DNA of 37,427 bases from Bacteroidales bacterium (lineage in GTDB: Bacteria; Bacteroidota; Bacteroidia; Bacteroidales; Lentimicrobiaceae): positions 1 to 37,427 of the forward strand of contig JADJEQ010000030.1 of the NCBI GenBank assembly GCA_016709025.1, given 5' to 3'. Position numbers and translations under genes: made by a program. This document shows, piece after piece, positions 1 to 9,040 of the stretch. The first letter of the stretch is position 1. Every line of letters starts with the position of its first letter. The notes beneath the pieces are model-generated. The model worked only from the letters and a program-made list of their open reading frames with translations, searched no databases and had not been told where the DNA came from.

Positions 1-45
1 GTATAAATCCAGCCAGGGTTGAGGCTAAGTGTAATGCTCTTGTAA

Positions 46-726
46 TCATAATCTGTTCACCGCTGCAAACAACGGGCAATTCTCCGGAATATCCTTTCCA
101 CTTCTGTAATTTTCAAGCAATTCCAAAGACTTCTTTGCCAGGGTTCTTCTGACTTCACGACGTTCGCCCTTGATTCTCGCAATTTTCAGGTTATCGTAAG
201 CCGTGGTCTGGTGACGCATCCAGGCGATGACAGCCAGCTCTGCCCGTTTTTCGATGGGAATCATTTGAGTTCGTGCAACCGTACCACTGCCAACCGGAAC
301 GGCATGATCTGCGATTATTCCGGCGAGTTTCTCTTCCAGATCAATATGTCTTGAATGGAAACTAAGAAAGTCCCTGATAGCATGGATAAATTCTTCACTA
401 TACAGTTCTTGCTTTTTCTCTCTTCTTACGGCATCTGATGCTCTTTTCTTCCGGTAGCCTTCAGTTGAACGAACGGCGGTTACTTCATCTTTTGCTGCAG
501 AGATGGCATTTTCAGGAGCCCAGATACCCAGAGAAATGGTTCGTCTGCCCTTTTTTATTTCCACCCTCCAGTAAGAACTTTTCGAAGTAACCTTCCGGGT
601 AATTCCGGCATCCCCTGCAGGCAGAAATGCCCAACCAGCCGGTGGAACCAATATTTCGCCCTTCTCCCCTGTCAGTGTTCCGTTATTTCCCGGTTTTACC
701 GTACGCACATCCAATTCCATCGTCAT
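46..726 (-). CDS. DUF2293 domain protein
   Basis: The C-terminal half carries the segment I associate with DUF2293: HAVPVGSGTVARTQMIP, then AELAVIAWMRHQTTAYDNL and RREVRRTLA. Function in this family is unknown; the conserved basic/aromatic core has been taken as possibly nucleic-acid related, but nothing here proves it. The first ~100 residues are a looser region with a Pro/Gly-rich start. The frame remains open upstream to a TTG at 741; I prefer the ATG at 726 (MTMEL) or 720 (MEL). The gene is intact, has no operon partner in the window and ends 45 bases from the window edge. No signal peptide or membrane segment is visible, so the protein is probably cytoplasmic. Confidence 0.8.
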   Translation of the reverse strand: MTMELDVRTVKPGNNGTLTGEKGEILVPPAGWAFLPAGDAGITRKVTSKSSYWRVEIKKGRRTISLGIWAPENAISAAKDEVTAVRSTEGYRKKRASDAVRREKKQELYSEEFIHAIRDFLSFHSRHIDLEEKLAGIIADHAVPVGSGTVARTQMIPIEKRAELAVIAWMRHQTTAYDNLKIARIKGERREVRRTLAKKSLELLENYRSGKDIPENCPLFAAVNRL

Positions 727-741
727 ATAAATTGACCACAA

Positions 742-1059
742 AAATACCTGATTTCAATATTAACCATTCAACTGTGCGATCATATATGAAGAAATGAGTT
801 AGTTCCGATAAAAAGGGTTCTCATGTCTGGCAGTAAAACTGACCGGCTCTCCGGATAAAGTATTCAAAACGGGTTATCTGAAGGAAGGTATCGTTTAATA
901 ACCGCCAAAAACATGAACTTTGTTGATGGTTTGTTTCATTTAACAGAAAAACGCTTGCAGAGAAATGCAAAGGCCATTGGGCAGATGTGGTAAGGAATGC
1001 AAAGGAAACCAGCACAATTTTAAGGATATGGAATACAACGATAAATTCGGACGTGAGTC
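742..1059. other. Intergenic stretch without a recognisable gene
   Basis: Between the DUF2293 gene and the possible small minus-strand gene there are about 320 bases. An open frame covers part of it on the minus strand, but its composition (many Phe, Leu, Ser, no family resemblance) looks like chance. I see no tandem repeat, no tRNA-like fold and no clear terminator. Confidence 0.5.
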
Positions 1060-1485
1060 TTAACAATTAATCCCAGTTGTAAGGTAAAAATCGAAATTCA
1101 CATTGAATCGCTTGTAAAAATACTGCTCAGGGGAAATCAAAGGCAATTAGAAACGCAAGGCTATCCGTATCCCCTTTAAAACCAAGGATCCGGATATTTT
1201 TGCTGATTGATCGGAGATTGCCTTTAAAGCTGCGATCACCTGTTCTATTGCTGTTCAGTTTTACCAGTGATGTAAGCAATTCACTCATAATATTATCACA
1301 GTTCGGATGAATTGCAACAATTTGCACATCAGGGTTAGCCTGAATAAAGCGCTTTTTGCCTTACTCAGTTCGCTCAACCAGGGTATTCTCTAAAAAAGGA
1401 AAACCTTAACAAGTATCATGGCGGAAATAACCGATGCGAATATCAGGAAAAGCATCAGTTCAACACGAATTTTGTTCTTTTTCAT
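1060..1485 (-). pseudogene. Possible small membrane-anchored protein, broken by frameshifts
   Basis: An ATG at 1485 starts MKKNKIRVELMLFLIF followed by a hydrophobic stretch, a plausible N-terminal membrane anchor, but the frame stops after 24 codons at a run of A/T. Another frame continues with QIVAIHPNCDNIMSELL and a third with PEQYFYKRFNVNFDFYL up to a stop at 1060. Joining them needs two or three single-base changes, which is the same kind of damage seen in better recognised genes of this window. No family is recognised. It could equally be a decayed relic or chance open frames, so confidence is low. Confidence 0.25.
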
Positions 1486-1627
1486 GGCTTCAGGGATAGA
1501 ATTTTGTTCAATTTAATATGCCGCAAAATTAGGTTGCATGCATGGTTTTACTCATTAGAATTCTATTAGAATATGGTTATAAATTGATTAGACGAAAAAG
1601 ATTCGATGAGCCAAGGACATTCTGCTA

Positions 1628-1635
1628 TAACTTTG
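1628..1635 (+). promoter_or_regulatory. Bacteroidota -7 box (TAACTTTG) for the two-component operon
   Basis: TAACTTTG fits the Bacteroidota TAnnTTTG -7 consensus and lies 18 bases before the response-regulator ATG. A clear -33 TTTG is not present, so this is a moderate call. Confidence 0.5.
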
Positions 1636-1653
1636 TCATAAATGTAATGCGTT

Positions 1654-2340
1654 ATGAATAGCCCAAAAATACTGATCATTGAAGATGAACAGCGATTGGC
1701 TGCAATCCTGAAAAAGCAATTTGTGGATGCCGATTTCATTGTTGAGATTGCCTATGACGGATATGCAGGAAAAAGTTGGCTGAGTCCAACTTTTACAATC
1801 TCATAATACTGGACATAAATCTGCCGCTGATCAATGGCTATGATCTTTGCAAAGAGATCAGGAAAACGAATCTCAATGTTCCGGTAATTATGCTCACCGC
1901 CCTGGGCACACCTGACAATAAAATAACAGGATTTAATGCCGGGGCAGATGATTATGTTACAAAACCATTCGATTTCAGGGAACTGCTGGCAAGGGTCAAT
2001 GTTTTCCTCCGCCGGTCAGAGGTACCGGCTACAAGCGAAAAATTAACTATTGCGGATCTCGAACTGGATTTAAAAACAAAGTCTGTTACCCGTTCAGAGA
2101 TAAAGATAGATTTAACTGCTAAAGAATGCGCACTGCTTGAGATGTTTTTAAAGAACCAGAATAAATTACTTACCAGGGACTTTATCATTGAACAGGTATG
2201 GGGTATTGATTTTGACCTGGTACCAACGTGATTGATGTCTATGTTAACTATCTCAGGAAAAGATTGACAGGGATTTTGAACTTAAATTGATACACACCAA
2301 GTTTGGTTATGGTTTTTACTGCAGCGAAAAGGAGTTATAA
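1654..2340 (+). CDS. OmpR/PhoB-type response regulator, frame broken by indels
   Basis: The receiver domain begins MNSPKILIIEDEQRLA (acidic pair), has the phosphoacceptor Asp in LIILDINLPLINGYD, and ends with the conserved Thr/Lys pattern in MLTALG and DDYVTKPF. A winged-helix DNA-binding domain follows (LTAKECALLEMFLKNQNKLLT, then NVIDVYVNYLRK and HTKFGYGFY). Three frame changes are needed, near 1770, 2218 and 2262. Each is a one-base change, and the protein reads normally on both sides, so I treat it as one gene of about 228 residues. It ends three bases before the histidine kinase, so the two form an operon. The regulon cannot be read from the sequence. The metal-efflux genes 7 kb downstream are one possible target, which is inference only. 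Confidence 0.85.
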
Positions 2341-2343
2341 CCA

Positions 2344-3704
2344 ATGGAAATAAAAATAAAATTATCTGTTCAGTTCACCTTGATTGTATTTGGCTTATTG
2401 CTTTTTTTGCAAGTCTCGTTTACTATTTTCCGCTACCTCCCAACTCAAGAAATTCAGGGATAATCTGTTTGACAGAGCTAAAAACACGGCTATTCTTCTG
2501 ATCAACGTGGAAGAGGTTGACTCGGTTCTATTGAAAAAAATACACCAGTCTACGATTTCATGGCAAAATGAAGAAATTGTCCTGACCGATTCATTGATGA
2601 AGGTTTTGTACAGCAATAAACCGGATTATCTTTCAGAAACTGTGCTGAAGCAAAACATATCTCAATCAGATATAAGTTACTTTACGATTGCAGAAAAGGA
2701 TGGGGTCTGTTACAAACACATGTTCAAAAACCAGACCTGGTATGTATGTGATGGCATTTGACAACTCCCGAAAAGAGAATCTGAGTGAATTGATCGATGT
2801 TTTATTCTGGAGTATTCTGATCAGCACTTTCCTGTCGGTCTATCTGTCTTATCTTTTCTCGAACAGGGCTATAAAACCGATTTCACGGCTGATCAACAGC
2901 ATCAGAACCATCAATTCATCAAAACTCAGCAGCAGGCTTGATGAAGGCAACAGACAGGATGAAATAGCACAGTTGGCCATCGCTTTTAATGAAATGCTCA
3001 GCAATCTCGAAATCTCCTTTCAAAACCAGGCTGACTTTGTTTCAAATGCATCCCACGAATTAAGAACTCCCTTAACCATCATGAATGTGGAGTCTGATTA
3101 CCTATTGAGCCGAGATCGCTCTCCGGAAGAATATAAAGCACATATTTCAGAGTTAATCGGTGACATCAGAAAACTTAACTCCCTTTTAAATAGTTTGCTT
3201 GAACTGGCGCATCTGAACAGGGATATTAATATTCAACGCTCACCGGTACGCATTGATGAAGTGATTTACAATTCCATCCATCAGGTTAAGTCAAGATTTC
3301 AGGACCGGAAAATTTTGCTCAAAATCAATTATCCCGAAGCAGACAACGACCTGCTTGTGAATGGCAATGCCGGCCTTCTGACAATTGCGTTTAACAACCT
3401 GCTTGAGAATGCCTGCAAGTTCTCAGACGGAGAGGTTGTTACAGAATTCCTGATTTCAGAAAAATTTATTGAAATTATTGTTTCCGATAGTGGTATAGGG
3501 ATCCCGGCCGATCAGATCAGGATAATTTTCGCCCCATTTAAGAGGGCTTCCAACGTAAAATACAAAAGTGGATTCGGGATAGGTCTTTCACTCGTTGCCA
3601 AAATAATAGAAGTCCACGATGCTTCGTGTGAAGTTACCAGTTCTGTGAACACGGGGACGCAGTTCAGGTTGCGGTTTGAGCGGATTGCACAGTCAATATT
3701 GTAA
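2344..3704 (+). CDS. Membrane sensor histidine kinase, frame broken by indels
   Basis: Partner of the response regulator just upstream. The order is: an N-terminal membrane segment (LIVFGLLLF), a periplasmic sensor of ~130 residues, a second membrane segment (FWSILISTFLSVYLSYLF), a HAMP linker, the HisKA phosphoacceptor in SNASHELRTPLT, then the ATPase boxes NNLLENACKFS (N), DSGIGIP (G1), FAPFKRAS (F) and GFGIGLSL (G2). All catalytic motifs are present. Frame changes are needed around 2400-2435, where the frame moves twice, and near 2745 in the sensor. The periplasmic part resembles nothing I can name, so the signal is unknown. The CusS/QseC-like layout is common for metal or envelope-stress sensors, but that is not evidence of ligand. 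Confidence 0.85.
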
Positions 3705-3932
3705 ATTATTGAATGTAATTCAAACCTGGACGCAATATTCCAGGTATTCCGGTATAATTGGGGGTCTTCAATTTCAAGGGTAAAGATAATTTTTACCTAA
3801 ACTATAATATGGAACTCATAGTATGATACCAAAATGCGGTGGTTGTCGGTTTTCGGAAAGTCCTGAATGGGAAATGCAAGTCGCAAGAGAATAACCTATT
3901 ACAACATTTTTTTGATCAAAATGAAGCATTAG

Positions 3933-3963
3933 TTGCAAGTTTCAATTTTTTGTATTTACTTTG
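3933..3963 (+). promoter_or_regulatory. Promoter of the membrane protein / winged-helix operon
   Basis: A TTG at 3933-3935 is followed after 20 bases by TTACTTTG at 3956-3963, close to the Bacteroidota -33 and -7 pattern. The AAAAGTACTTTT palindrome begins five bases downstream, where it would overlap the transcription start. Confidence 0.5.
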
Positions 3964-3968
3964 CAAAA

Positions 3969-3980
3969 AAAAGTACTTTT
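3969..3980. promoter_or_regulatory. Palindrome AAAAGTACTTTT, putative operator copy 1
   Basis: A perfect 12-bp palindrome lies between the -7 box and the ATG at 3983. The same core recurs at 4952-4963, again five bases after an ACTTTG -7 box. The winged-helix gene at 4605 is the obvious candidate to bind it. Confidence 0.55.
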
Positions 3981-3982
3981 AA

Positions 3983-4608
3983 ATGAAAGAAGAAAAGGAT
4001 TATATTCAGGATATAGCCGAGATACGCTCAATGATGGAGCGCTCTTCTAAATTTCTTTCGCTGTCGGGATGGGCAGGTATCATGGCTGGCATTTACGCAT
4101 TAACAGGCGCTTTTGTTGCCTGGAAATTTCTGAATTTCAATCCCGGCGAAATTTTCTACAATTCACTAAATCCAGGAAATTTACCTCCCGGTTTACTACA
4201 GGTAATTCTTTTAGCCATCGCAATACTGGTGCTGGCTTTGAGCACTGCAATTATCCTTTCATATAAAAGGCAGTTAAAAGTGGTGAGAAACTGTGGAATT
4301 CTACCTCTAAACGGCTGTTGATCAACATGGCAGTTCCGCTTATTACCGGTGGAATTCTGATACTAATGCTGATCAATCATGGATTCATAGGCCTTATGGC
4401 CCCGTTTACCCTGGTGTTTTATGGTTTGGCTTTATACAATGCCGGTAAGTTCACGTACGATGAAGTGAAAATTTTAGGGCTTATTCAAATCGGCTTAGGC
4501 CTGCTTGGCTCCTTCTTCGTTGAATACGGACTGTTGTGCTGGGCTTCAGGCTTTGGTTTAGTCCATATTATCTATGGTATTTACATACATTACAAATACG
4601 AAAAGTGA
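3983..4608 (+). CDS. Conserved multi-pass membrane protein, one frameshift
   Basis: About 208 residues with roughly six hydrophobic segments (for example WAGIMAGIYALTGAFVAW, LLQVILLAIAILVLALST, LITGGILILMLINHGFIG). The N-terminus has a short amphipathic stretch (DIAEIRSMMERSSKF) typical of small Bacteroidota membrane proteins that travel with a winged-helix regulator. One base is missing near 4278, after which the frame resumes at KSGEKLWNSTSKRLL. The stop overlaps the GTG of the regulator by four bases (GTGA), indicating translational coupling. Function is unknown; a sensing or partner role with the regulator is inference from the coupling. Confidence 0.65.
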
Positions 4609-4910
4609 AAATATCCATTGTTGGTTTACATAAGGCATTTGAAAGCAGAATCAGGCTGGGCATTATGTCGGCACTGGCAGTGAATGATATGCTTGATTTT
4701 AATTCACTGAAGGAATTTCTTGAGATTACCGATGGCAACCTGGCAAGCCATATCAAAGCACTGGAGAAAGAAGCATTTATCGGAGTTGAAAAATCCTTTG
4801 TAGGCAAAAAACCAAATACAAGGTATTATATTACCAAAGAGGGCAGAAAAGCATTTGACAGACATCTTGAATCACTTGAAAAATTTTTGAAATCAAGGAA
4901 ACTGGTTTAA
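4605..4910 (+). CDS. Small winged-helix transcriptional regulator
   Basis: 101 residues starting at the GTG that overlaps the previous stop. The helix-turn-helix reads RLGIMSALAV, then FNSLKEFLEITDGNLASHIKA, and the wing NTRYYITKEGRKAF. This is the ArsR/MarR-like stand-alone winged-helix type (PF13601-like) common in Bacteroidota. The frame is open upstream of the GTG, but that part only translates the preceding gene out of frame, so I reject a longer start. Being co-transcribed behind a promoter that carries the AAAAGTACTTTT palindrome, it probably regulates itself and also the DUF4153-like gene at 5059, which has the same site. Confidence 0.8.
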   Translation: MKISIVGLHKAFESRIRLGIMSALAVNDMLDFNSLKEFLEITDGNLASHIKALEKEAFIGVEKSFVGKKPNTRYYITKEGRKAFDRHLESLEKFLKSRKLV

Positions 4911-4938
4911 ATACATTCATCCTGTTTTTTTTGTGCAT

Positions 4939-4965
4939 CAACTTTGAATTTAAAAGTACTTTTAA
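4939..4965 (+). promoter_or_regulatory. Promoter -7 box with palindrome TTAAAAGTACTTTTAA, operator copy 2
   Basis: CAACTTTG (4939-4946) resembles a -7 box. A perfect 16-bp palindrome occupies 4950-4965. The distance from the end of TTTG to the shared AAAAGTACTTTT core is five bases, the same as at 3963-3969. The site would sit on the transcription start of the DUF4153-like gene. Confidence 0.55.
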
Positions 4966-5058
4966 TATCAACCAAATATAGCGCATGCAGACCAGATGGT
5001 CCGAAAGTATTTGCTGAGAAGTACCTCAACCAAAACAAAACACTTAACAACAAATAAT

Positions 5059-6317
5059 ATGAAAAACAAGATTAAGGAGAATATCGACAATCCACATCAG
5101 CTTGAAGTACTGTTTAAGGCAGACAAAAAAGAATTTAAAAAATCCTTTATGGAACTCTATCCTGAGATTGCTGAAAACAGGATATCCGGGTTCTGGAAAA
5201 CTCGTTTAGAATTTGATAGTCTCCAGGATGATTTTGTTAAAATCAGAAAAACTGATATCCTTTTCCTGATTATTTCATGTGTAATATCAGGTTTGTTGAT
5301 TAAAATTCCCCAAATTTTTAATACAGACTTAATCGAGCACCTGTTCTATGAAAAAAATGCCGGTCTAATTGTATTGGCCGGACTTTCATTGTATGCTTTT
5401 CTGACGAAGGATTCCATAAATCCAAGGCATTGGGTAATTGCCGTTGCTGTTTTTGTGATTTCTGCCATTTATATAAACCTCCTGCCTTCAGATGCAGAAA
5501 GTGACTCTATAATTCTGGCATATCTGCATGTGCCCTTATGCTCTGGTGCCTGTATGGGCTGATTTTCATCGACTTCGATACTAAAGACAAAATAAGAAGG
5601 ATCGATTACATTAAGTACAACGGAGAACTGGCTATTTTAATGGCGCTTATCGCAATAACAGGTGGCATTCTTACCGGTGTTACCATTAATTTATTTGCGG
5701 CCATCGAACTGCGGGTTGAAGAGTTTTATGTTAATTACATAGTGGTCTCAGGTATGGTTTCGGTCCCGATTGTTGCGACTTTTATAATCCGCAAGTACCC
5801 TTTTATTGCCAATAAGATTGCCCCGGTGATTGCAAATATATTCAGCGCAATTGTGCTGATAACCTTAATCGTTTACCTGGTCAGTATAATAGTCGCCGGC
5901 AAAGATCCCTACAATGACCGTGATTTCTTAATTATATTCAATGCTATGTTATTGGGTGTAATGGCAATTGTTGTTTTTTCAATCTCCGGAACATCATTAA
6001 ATAAACGCCAACGCTTCAACGAAAGAACACTCTTTGCTCTCACAATTGTAACACTACTCATCGATTTAGTGGCATTATCCGCCATACTCTACAGACTGGG
6101 AGAATATGGATTTACCCCAAACCGGGCAGTCGTACTTGGTTCAAACTTATTGATTTTCGGCAATTTGGTGTTGATTATGATCGATTTATACCGGGTTAAT
6201 TTCAAAAACAAACAGATCAGCGTGGTGGAAATGACCATAGCCCGGTACTTACCTGTTTACACCTTATGGACCATTTTTGTTGTATTTGGAATTCCTCTGA
6301 TATTTGGATTCAAATAA
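5059..6317 (+). CDS. DUF4153-like multi-pass membrane protein, one frameshift
   Basis: About 419 residues with a cytoplasmic N-terminus (MKNKIKENIDNPHQLEVLF) and ten or more hydrophobic segments. The closing RYLPVYTLWTIFVVFGIP, and LMLWCLYGLIFIDFD in the middle, match what I remember of DUF4153 proteins, a Bacteroidota membrane family without known function. The frame changes once near 5537 (one base missing before ATGCTCTGG); both halves are well formed. Its promoter carries the same palindrome as the regulator operon just upstream, so the genes at 3983-6317 look like one regulon. An upstream in-frame start at 4996 is possible, but MKNKIKEN is the better start. Confidence 0.6.
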
Positions 6318-6428
6318 CTGCGTCTAATTTCCCATTATTGCCATTGTTATTGATATTCTAAATGCTAACAACAATGGTTGGCATCACAAACTTTGTAGTC
6401 TCAGCGTACCCGACTGTTACCGGATAAA

Positions 6429-6453
6429 CCGACTGGTGGCAGTCGGGATATTT
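6429..6453 (+). terminator. Hairpin with T-run, likely terminator
   Basis: CCGACTG and CAGTCGG pair around a GTGG loop, followed by GATATTTTTC. An outer copy CCCGACTG at 6409 could pair with the same right arm. It lies 110 bases after the DUF4153-like stop. Confidence 0.5.
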
Positions 6454-6726
6454 TTCTGACAGTCCTCGCCCGGCATATAAACCTATGCTCATTTATGCAC
6501 AGTTAAACCATAAATATTTATATTTTTACCCTTCAGAAAATTGTCAGTTATATGCGAAGTTAAACGAAGGAAAGCTGTTCTAATTTTGATTCAGAACCAC
6601 ATGACATTTTATTAAATATGAATTCGGATTGATTATAAATTAATATGGATTGATTACTTTAAAGAAACAATGATAAAATAGGCCATTCAGAAACAATAAT
6701 CTTTAAAAATTTATAACCTTCAAAAA
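6454..6726. other. AT-rich upstream region with a short direct repeat
   Basis: No gene is seen. GGATTGATTA occurs at 6626-6635 and 6647-6656, 21 bases apart, i.e. two helical turns on the same face. It may be a regulator site for the secreted protein at 6727, but nothing else supports this. Confidence 0.25.
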
Positions 6727-7201
6727 ATGAAAAAAGCACTGATTATCACTCTCTTCCTGATCGGAATATACCCTGTTTTTGGGCAGAGCTTGTCGGATAC
6801 AATTCAGATTGAAAATTTTTCCGGGACTTCTTATTATCTGAACGGCAAAAAGCTTTCTCCGATGGATTTGCACGAGCTATTCCTGACGAACAATGCTGCC
6901 CTGGAAGAAATAATAACTGCCAGAAATAGCAATTCCACTGCAACAATTCTGAGCATATCAGGCGGGTTGCTACTGGGAAGTTATCTGGTTGTAAGATTTG
7001 TCGGGCAGCAGAGCCTCTATGCTGCAGGTATCGCAGGTACCGGACTTATTTTGGTTTCACTGCCTTTTTTCGCTTCCTACCGGAGCATGCCAGCAGGGCG
7101 GTTAAGATATACAACGACGAAATAAAACAGAAAACCTGAATAGAAACGATGTAACCTTTGGATTTACCACCACAGGTATTGGAATTCAAATGACATTCTG
7201 A
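6727..7201 (+). CDS. Small exported protein of unknown function, frameshifted C-terminus
   Basis: A classical signal peptide (MKKALIITLFLIGIYPVFGQ) is followed by YYLNGKKLSPMDLHEL, a central glycine-rich hydrophobic pair (LSISGGLLLGSYLVV and AGIAGTGLILVSLPFF) and, after one or two frame changes near 7095-7130, the tail NRNDVTFGFTTTGIGIQMTF. That ending is typical of a widespread Bacteroidota exported family (signal peptide, short repeat, two TM-like segments, short beta tail); I know no function for it. The uninterrupted frame stops at 7125. I extend it to 7201 because the continuation in another frame has the expected closing pattern. Confidence 0.5.
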
Positions 7202-7371
7202 AATAGGTTGGCGCGCATCTCAAGACGTGGGCTTCCACAACCTCAAACAGAATATTACCATTAACTGCAGTTTAATTATCGAAAGCCACTCTAAAAGACT
7301 GGCCAGTTGAAAGTAGAATTGAAAATTTAAACAATCGATTTCTGATTGAAGACAATCCAGGTTCCTGATCC

Positions 7372-8007
7372 TCAATTCTCACAGTGATCACCACAGGCAC
7401 ATGCTTTTCCTTTTGCTTTACCAAAGGCTTCTTTACCTTCTGTAAAGGAAAAGTAAATCAATCCTGCGGCTCCCAATACATCGGCATAAGCGAAGCCTGT
7501 AAGTTCGTAAAACAGACTTGATATCAGCAATACAATTGACATATATACGCATACTTTGGTGCAATTTGCATCAGCCAGGATGGGTTCGGAGTTAAGCAAC
7601 CGGCCTGCCTTCTTTTTCGCATTTACCAGCCATGTCATCACGGCTATGGAAACAATGGATATGATAACACCCCATAAGGTAGTTTCGGGTTTGTGATGGT
7701 TGACCAGGTTAACCACAATGCCTGCCAGCAATCCGGCAGACAGGATGTAAAATGCAGTTCCTGTGACCTTTAAGGCAGTGATCTCGAATGTGCTTTTAGG
7801 GCTTTCAGGATTTTGTTTTATACGCAATATCATAACAGCAATGCCAATACCCGACATAACCTCGATAAAACTATCTACGCCAAAGCCAAACAGGGCAAGG
7901 GTTTCATCCTTTACCCCAAACCAAATGGATACAAGCCCTTCAATAACATTGTAGGCTATCGTAAAAATGGCTAAACCCGAGGCAATTTTATACTGTTTTC
8001 CGTTCAT
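7372..8007 (-). CDS. Cation diffusion facilitator family transporter
   Basis: 211 residues with six hydrophobic segments. The family-typical ALFGFGVDSFIEVMSG in the second segment carries the Asp/Glu metal-site residues, and a second acidic site lies in FAYADVLGAAG in the fifth. The C-terminus ends in a Cys/His motif (ACACGDHCEN) that could bind metal. Members of PF01545 export divalent metals against the proton gradient; this short form lacks the usual cytoplasmic dimerisation domain. The frame extends to a TTG at 8022, but the ATG at 8007 (MNGKQYK) is the better start. The metal-efflux operon lies 3 kb away on the same strand but is not contiguous. Confidence 0.8.
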   Translation of the reverse strand: MNGKQYKIASGLAIFTIAYNVIEGLVSIWFGVKDETLALFGFGVDSFIEVMSGIGIAVMILRIKQNPESPKSTFEITALKVTGTAFYILSAGLLAGIVVNLVNHHKPETTLWGVIISIVSIAVMTWLVNAKKKAGRLLNSEPILADANCTKVCVYMSIVLLISSLFYELTGFAYADVLGAAGLIYFSFTEGKEAFGKAKGKACACGDHCEN

Positions 8008-8116
8008 GGGTGATTTCTGCAAATATTAATCAAATCCTCTCAATCCCGAAAGTAACCATTCATATGGACCATCTGGATGGGGAGTGTGAAATATAAGTCT
8101 ATCTGATTTTTAATTT

Positions 8117-8488
8117 TTACTTTGAACCAAAAATTAGAGATTCTATTTGTCCGATAAGATCTTCCAGGTCACTCTCAATAATTGTCCAAACAATTTCATT
8201 GTCTATTCCGAAATAGTCATGCACAATTCTGTTTCTGAAACCCCTGATTCCGGACCATTCAATTTACGAATTCATTAACCTGAAACCGGGGTCTATTCTG
8301 TTGGCTGCTTCACCGATAATTTCAAAATTTTTAACGACTGCGTCAATTGTTTTTTCATCGTTACGAAAAGAATCATAGTTCAGCTTTGAGCGTACCGCTT
8401 GATTTTCAGAGCTGATTCAAGCATATGACCAGAAGTAAATGAGATCGCGGCCAGACTTACGTCAGATCAGATTGAATTGTTTGGTCAT
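8117..8488 (-). pseudogene. hepT: HepT-like HEPN toxin (DUF86), disrupted
   Basis: The recognisable core reads NDEKTIDAVVKNFEIIGEAA followed by RNRIVHDYFGIDNEIVW. It contains the HEPN RNase signature R-x4-H-x-Y and the common closing LEDLIGQIESLIFGSK. An in-frame TAA interrupts it after PGFRLMNS, and the N-terminal part (RDLIYF, then HMLESALKIKRYAQ) lies in two other frames, so it is either inactive or misread in several places. The putative start overlaps the MntA-like antitoxin gene. HepT is a toxin RNase that MntA neutralises by AMPylating the HEPN tyrosine; this is known for the family and not shown here. Confidence 0.7.
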
Positions 8489-8745
8489 ATTTATCCTTAA
8501 CTCCTTTAGGTGAAACCAAATCTACTTTGATTCCGGTAAGTTTTTCAATTTCTTCGGTCAGGTCAATAAAACGCGAACCTATCCTGTCGTTAAATTCAAA
8601 CAATAAATCAAGGTCGCTTTCTTCATTCTGCTCTTTTCTGGCATATGAACCGAAAATTGCCAGTGATTTAATCGGGTAATCGGAAAACAGATGCTGTTTG
8701 TGGATACTTAGTGTGTTGTTCTATATCCTGAAGTGTTTTCGTCAA
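8457..8745 (-). pseudogene. mntA: MntA-like minimal nucleotidyltransferase antitoxin, frameshifted
   Basis: The minimal nucleotidyltransferase signature is intact: IFGSYARKEQNEESDLDLLF (GS-x10-D-x-D), followed by KLTGIKVDLVSPKGVKDKYD. The N-terminus (TLQDIEQHTKYP) is in another frame, needing one base near 8700. The only start in reach is a TTG at 8745. The gene precedes and overlaps the HEPN gene, the normal antitoxin-toxin order. About 95 residues is right for the family. Confidence 0.7.
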
Positions 8746-8765
8746 CCAAAAATACTATTTTTTGG
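8746..8765. promoter_or_regulatory. A/T-rich inverted repeat before the MntA start
   Basis: CCAAAAAT and ATTTTTTGG face each other around ACT immediately upstream of the antitoxin start. It may be an autoregulatory site, or a terminator-like fold reading rightwards. Evidence is only the symmetry and position. Confidence 0.3.
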
Positions 8766-8836
8766 TAAGAAATTAAAATGATAACTGATTTGTAATGTTT
8801 GTAGGAACCATTGACATTTCTCTGTTTGACAATTAA

Positions 8837-8920
8837 TTAACCTCATAGTGAGCCAAAACCGACTATGCTTTATTTAGTTCGTATTCTGATTTCAACAGAT
8901 TATCCATGGCAGAACAAGCA
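8837..8920 (-). pseudogene. Relic of a second tolC/cusC 3' end
   Basis: Read on the minus strand, this encodes SAMDNLLKSEYELNKA, then a stop, then SVLAHYEVN. The last 28 residues of the intact TolC-type gene at 10934 read SAMDNLLKSEYELNKALSVL and EYETQ. The DNA matches closely, with mostly third-base differences, and the match ends on both sides. It is therefore a leftover of a paralogous outer-membrane channel gene, on the same strand as the intact one and 2 kb away. Confidence 0.75.
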
Positions 8921-8980
8921 GAATTAAACCACTCATTACTTTAGGGGATGAATGGCCATAAAAATCACTACTTATTGGGA

Positions 8981-9011
8981 TTGTGAGCTGATTAAACCCG
9001 GGATACTTTTG
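8981..9011 (+). promoter_or_regulatory. Promoter of the porin / flavoprotein genes
   Basis: TTGTG at 8981 and a perfect TACTTTTG at 9004-9011 are separated by 20 bases, as in Bacteroidota vegetative promoters. The porin ATG follows after about 30 bases. Confidence 0.6.
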
Positions 9012-9040
9012 CTCTCATTATTCAAATAATAAAAATCATT

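Noticed and set aside
821..1066. 81-codon minus-strand open frame
   Set aside because: Composition looks like chance translation, there is no recognisable start context or motif, and neighbouring frames are equally open.
1654..3704. Programmed ribosomal frameshifting as an explanation for the broken two-component genes
   Set aside because: The breaks occur at different sequences, in both directions and in many unrelated genes. No conserved slippery site with a following structure is visible.
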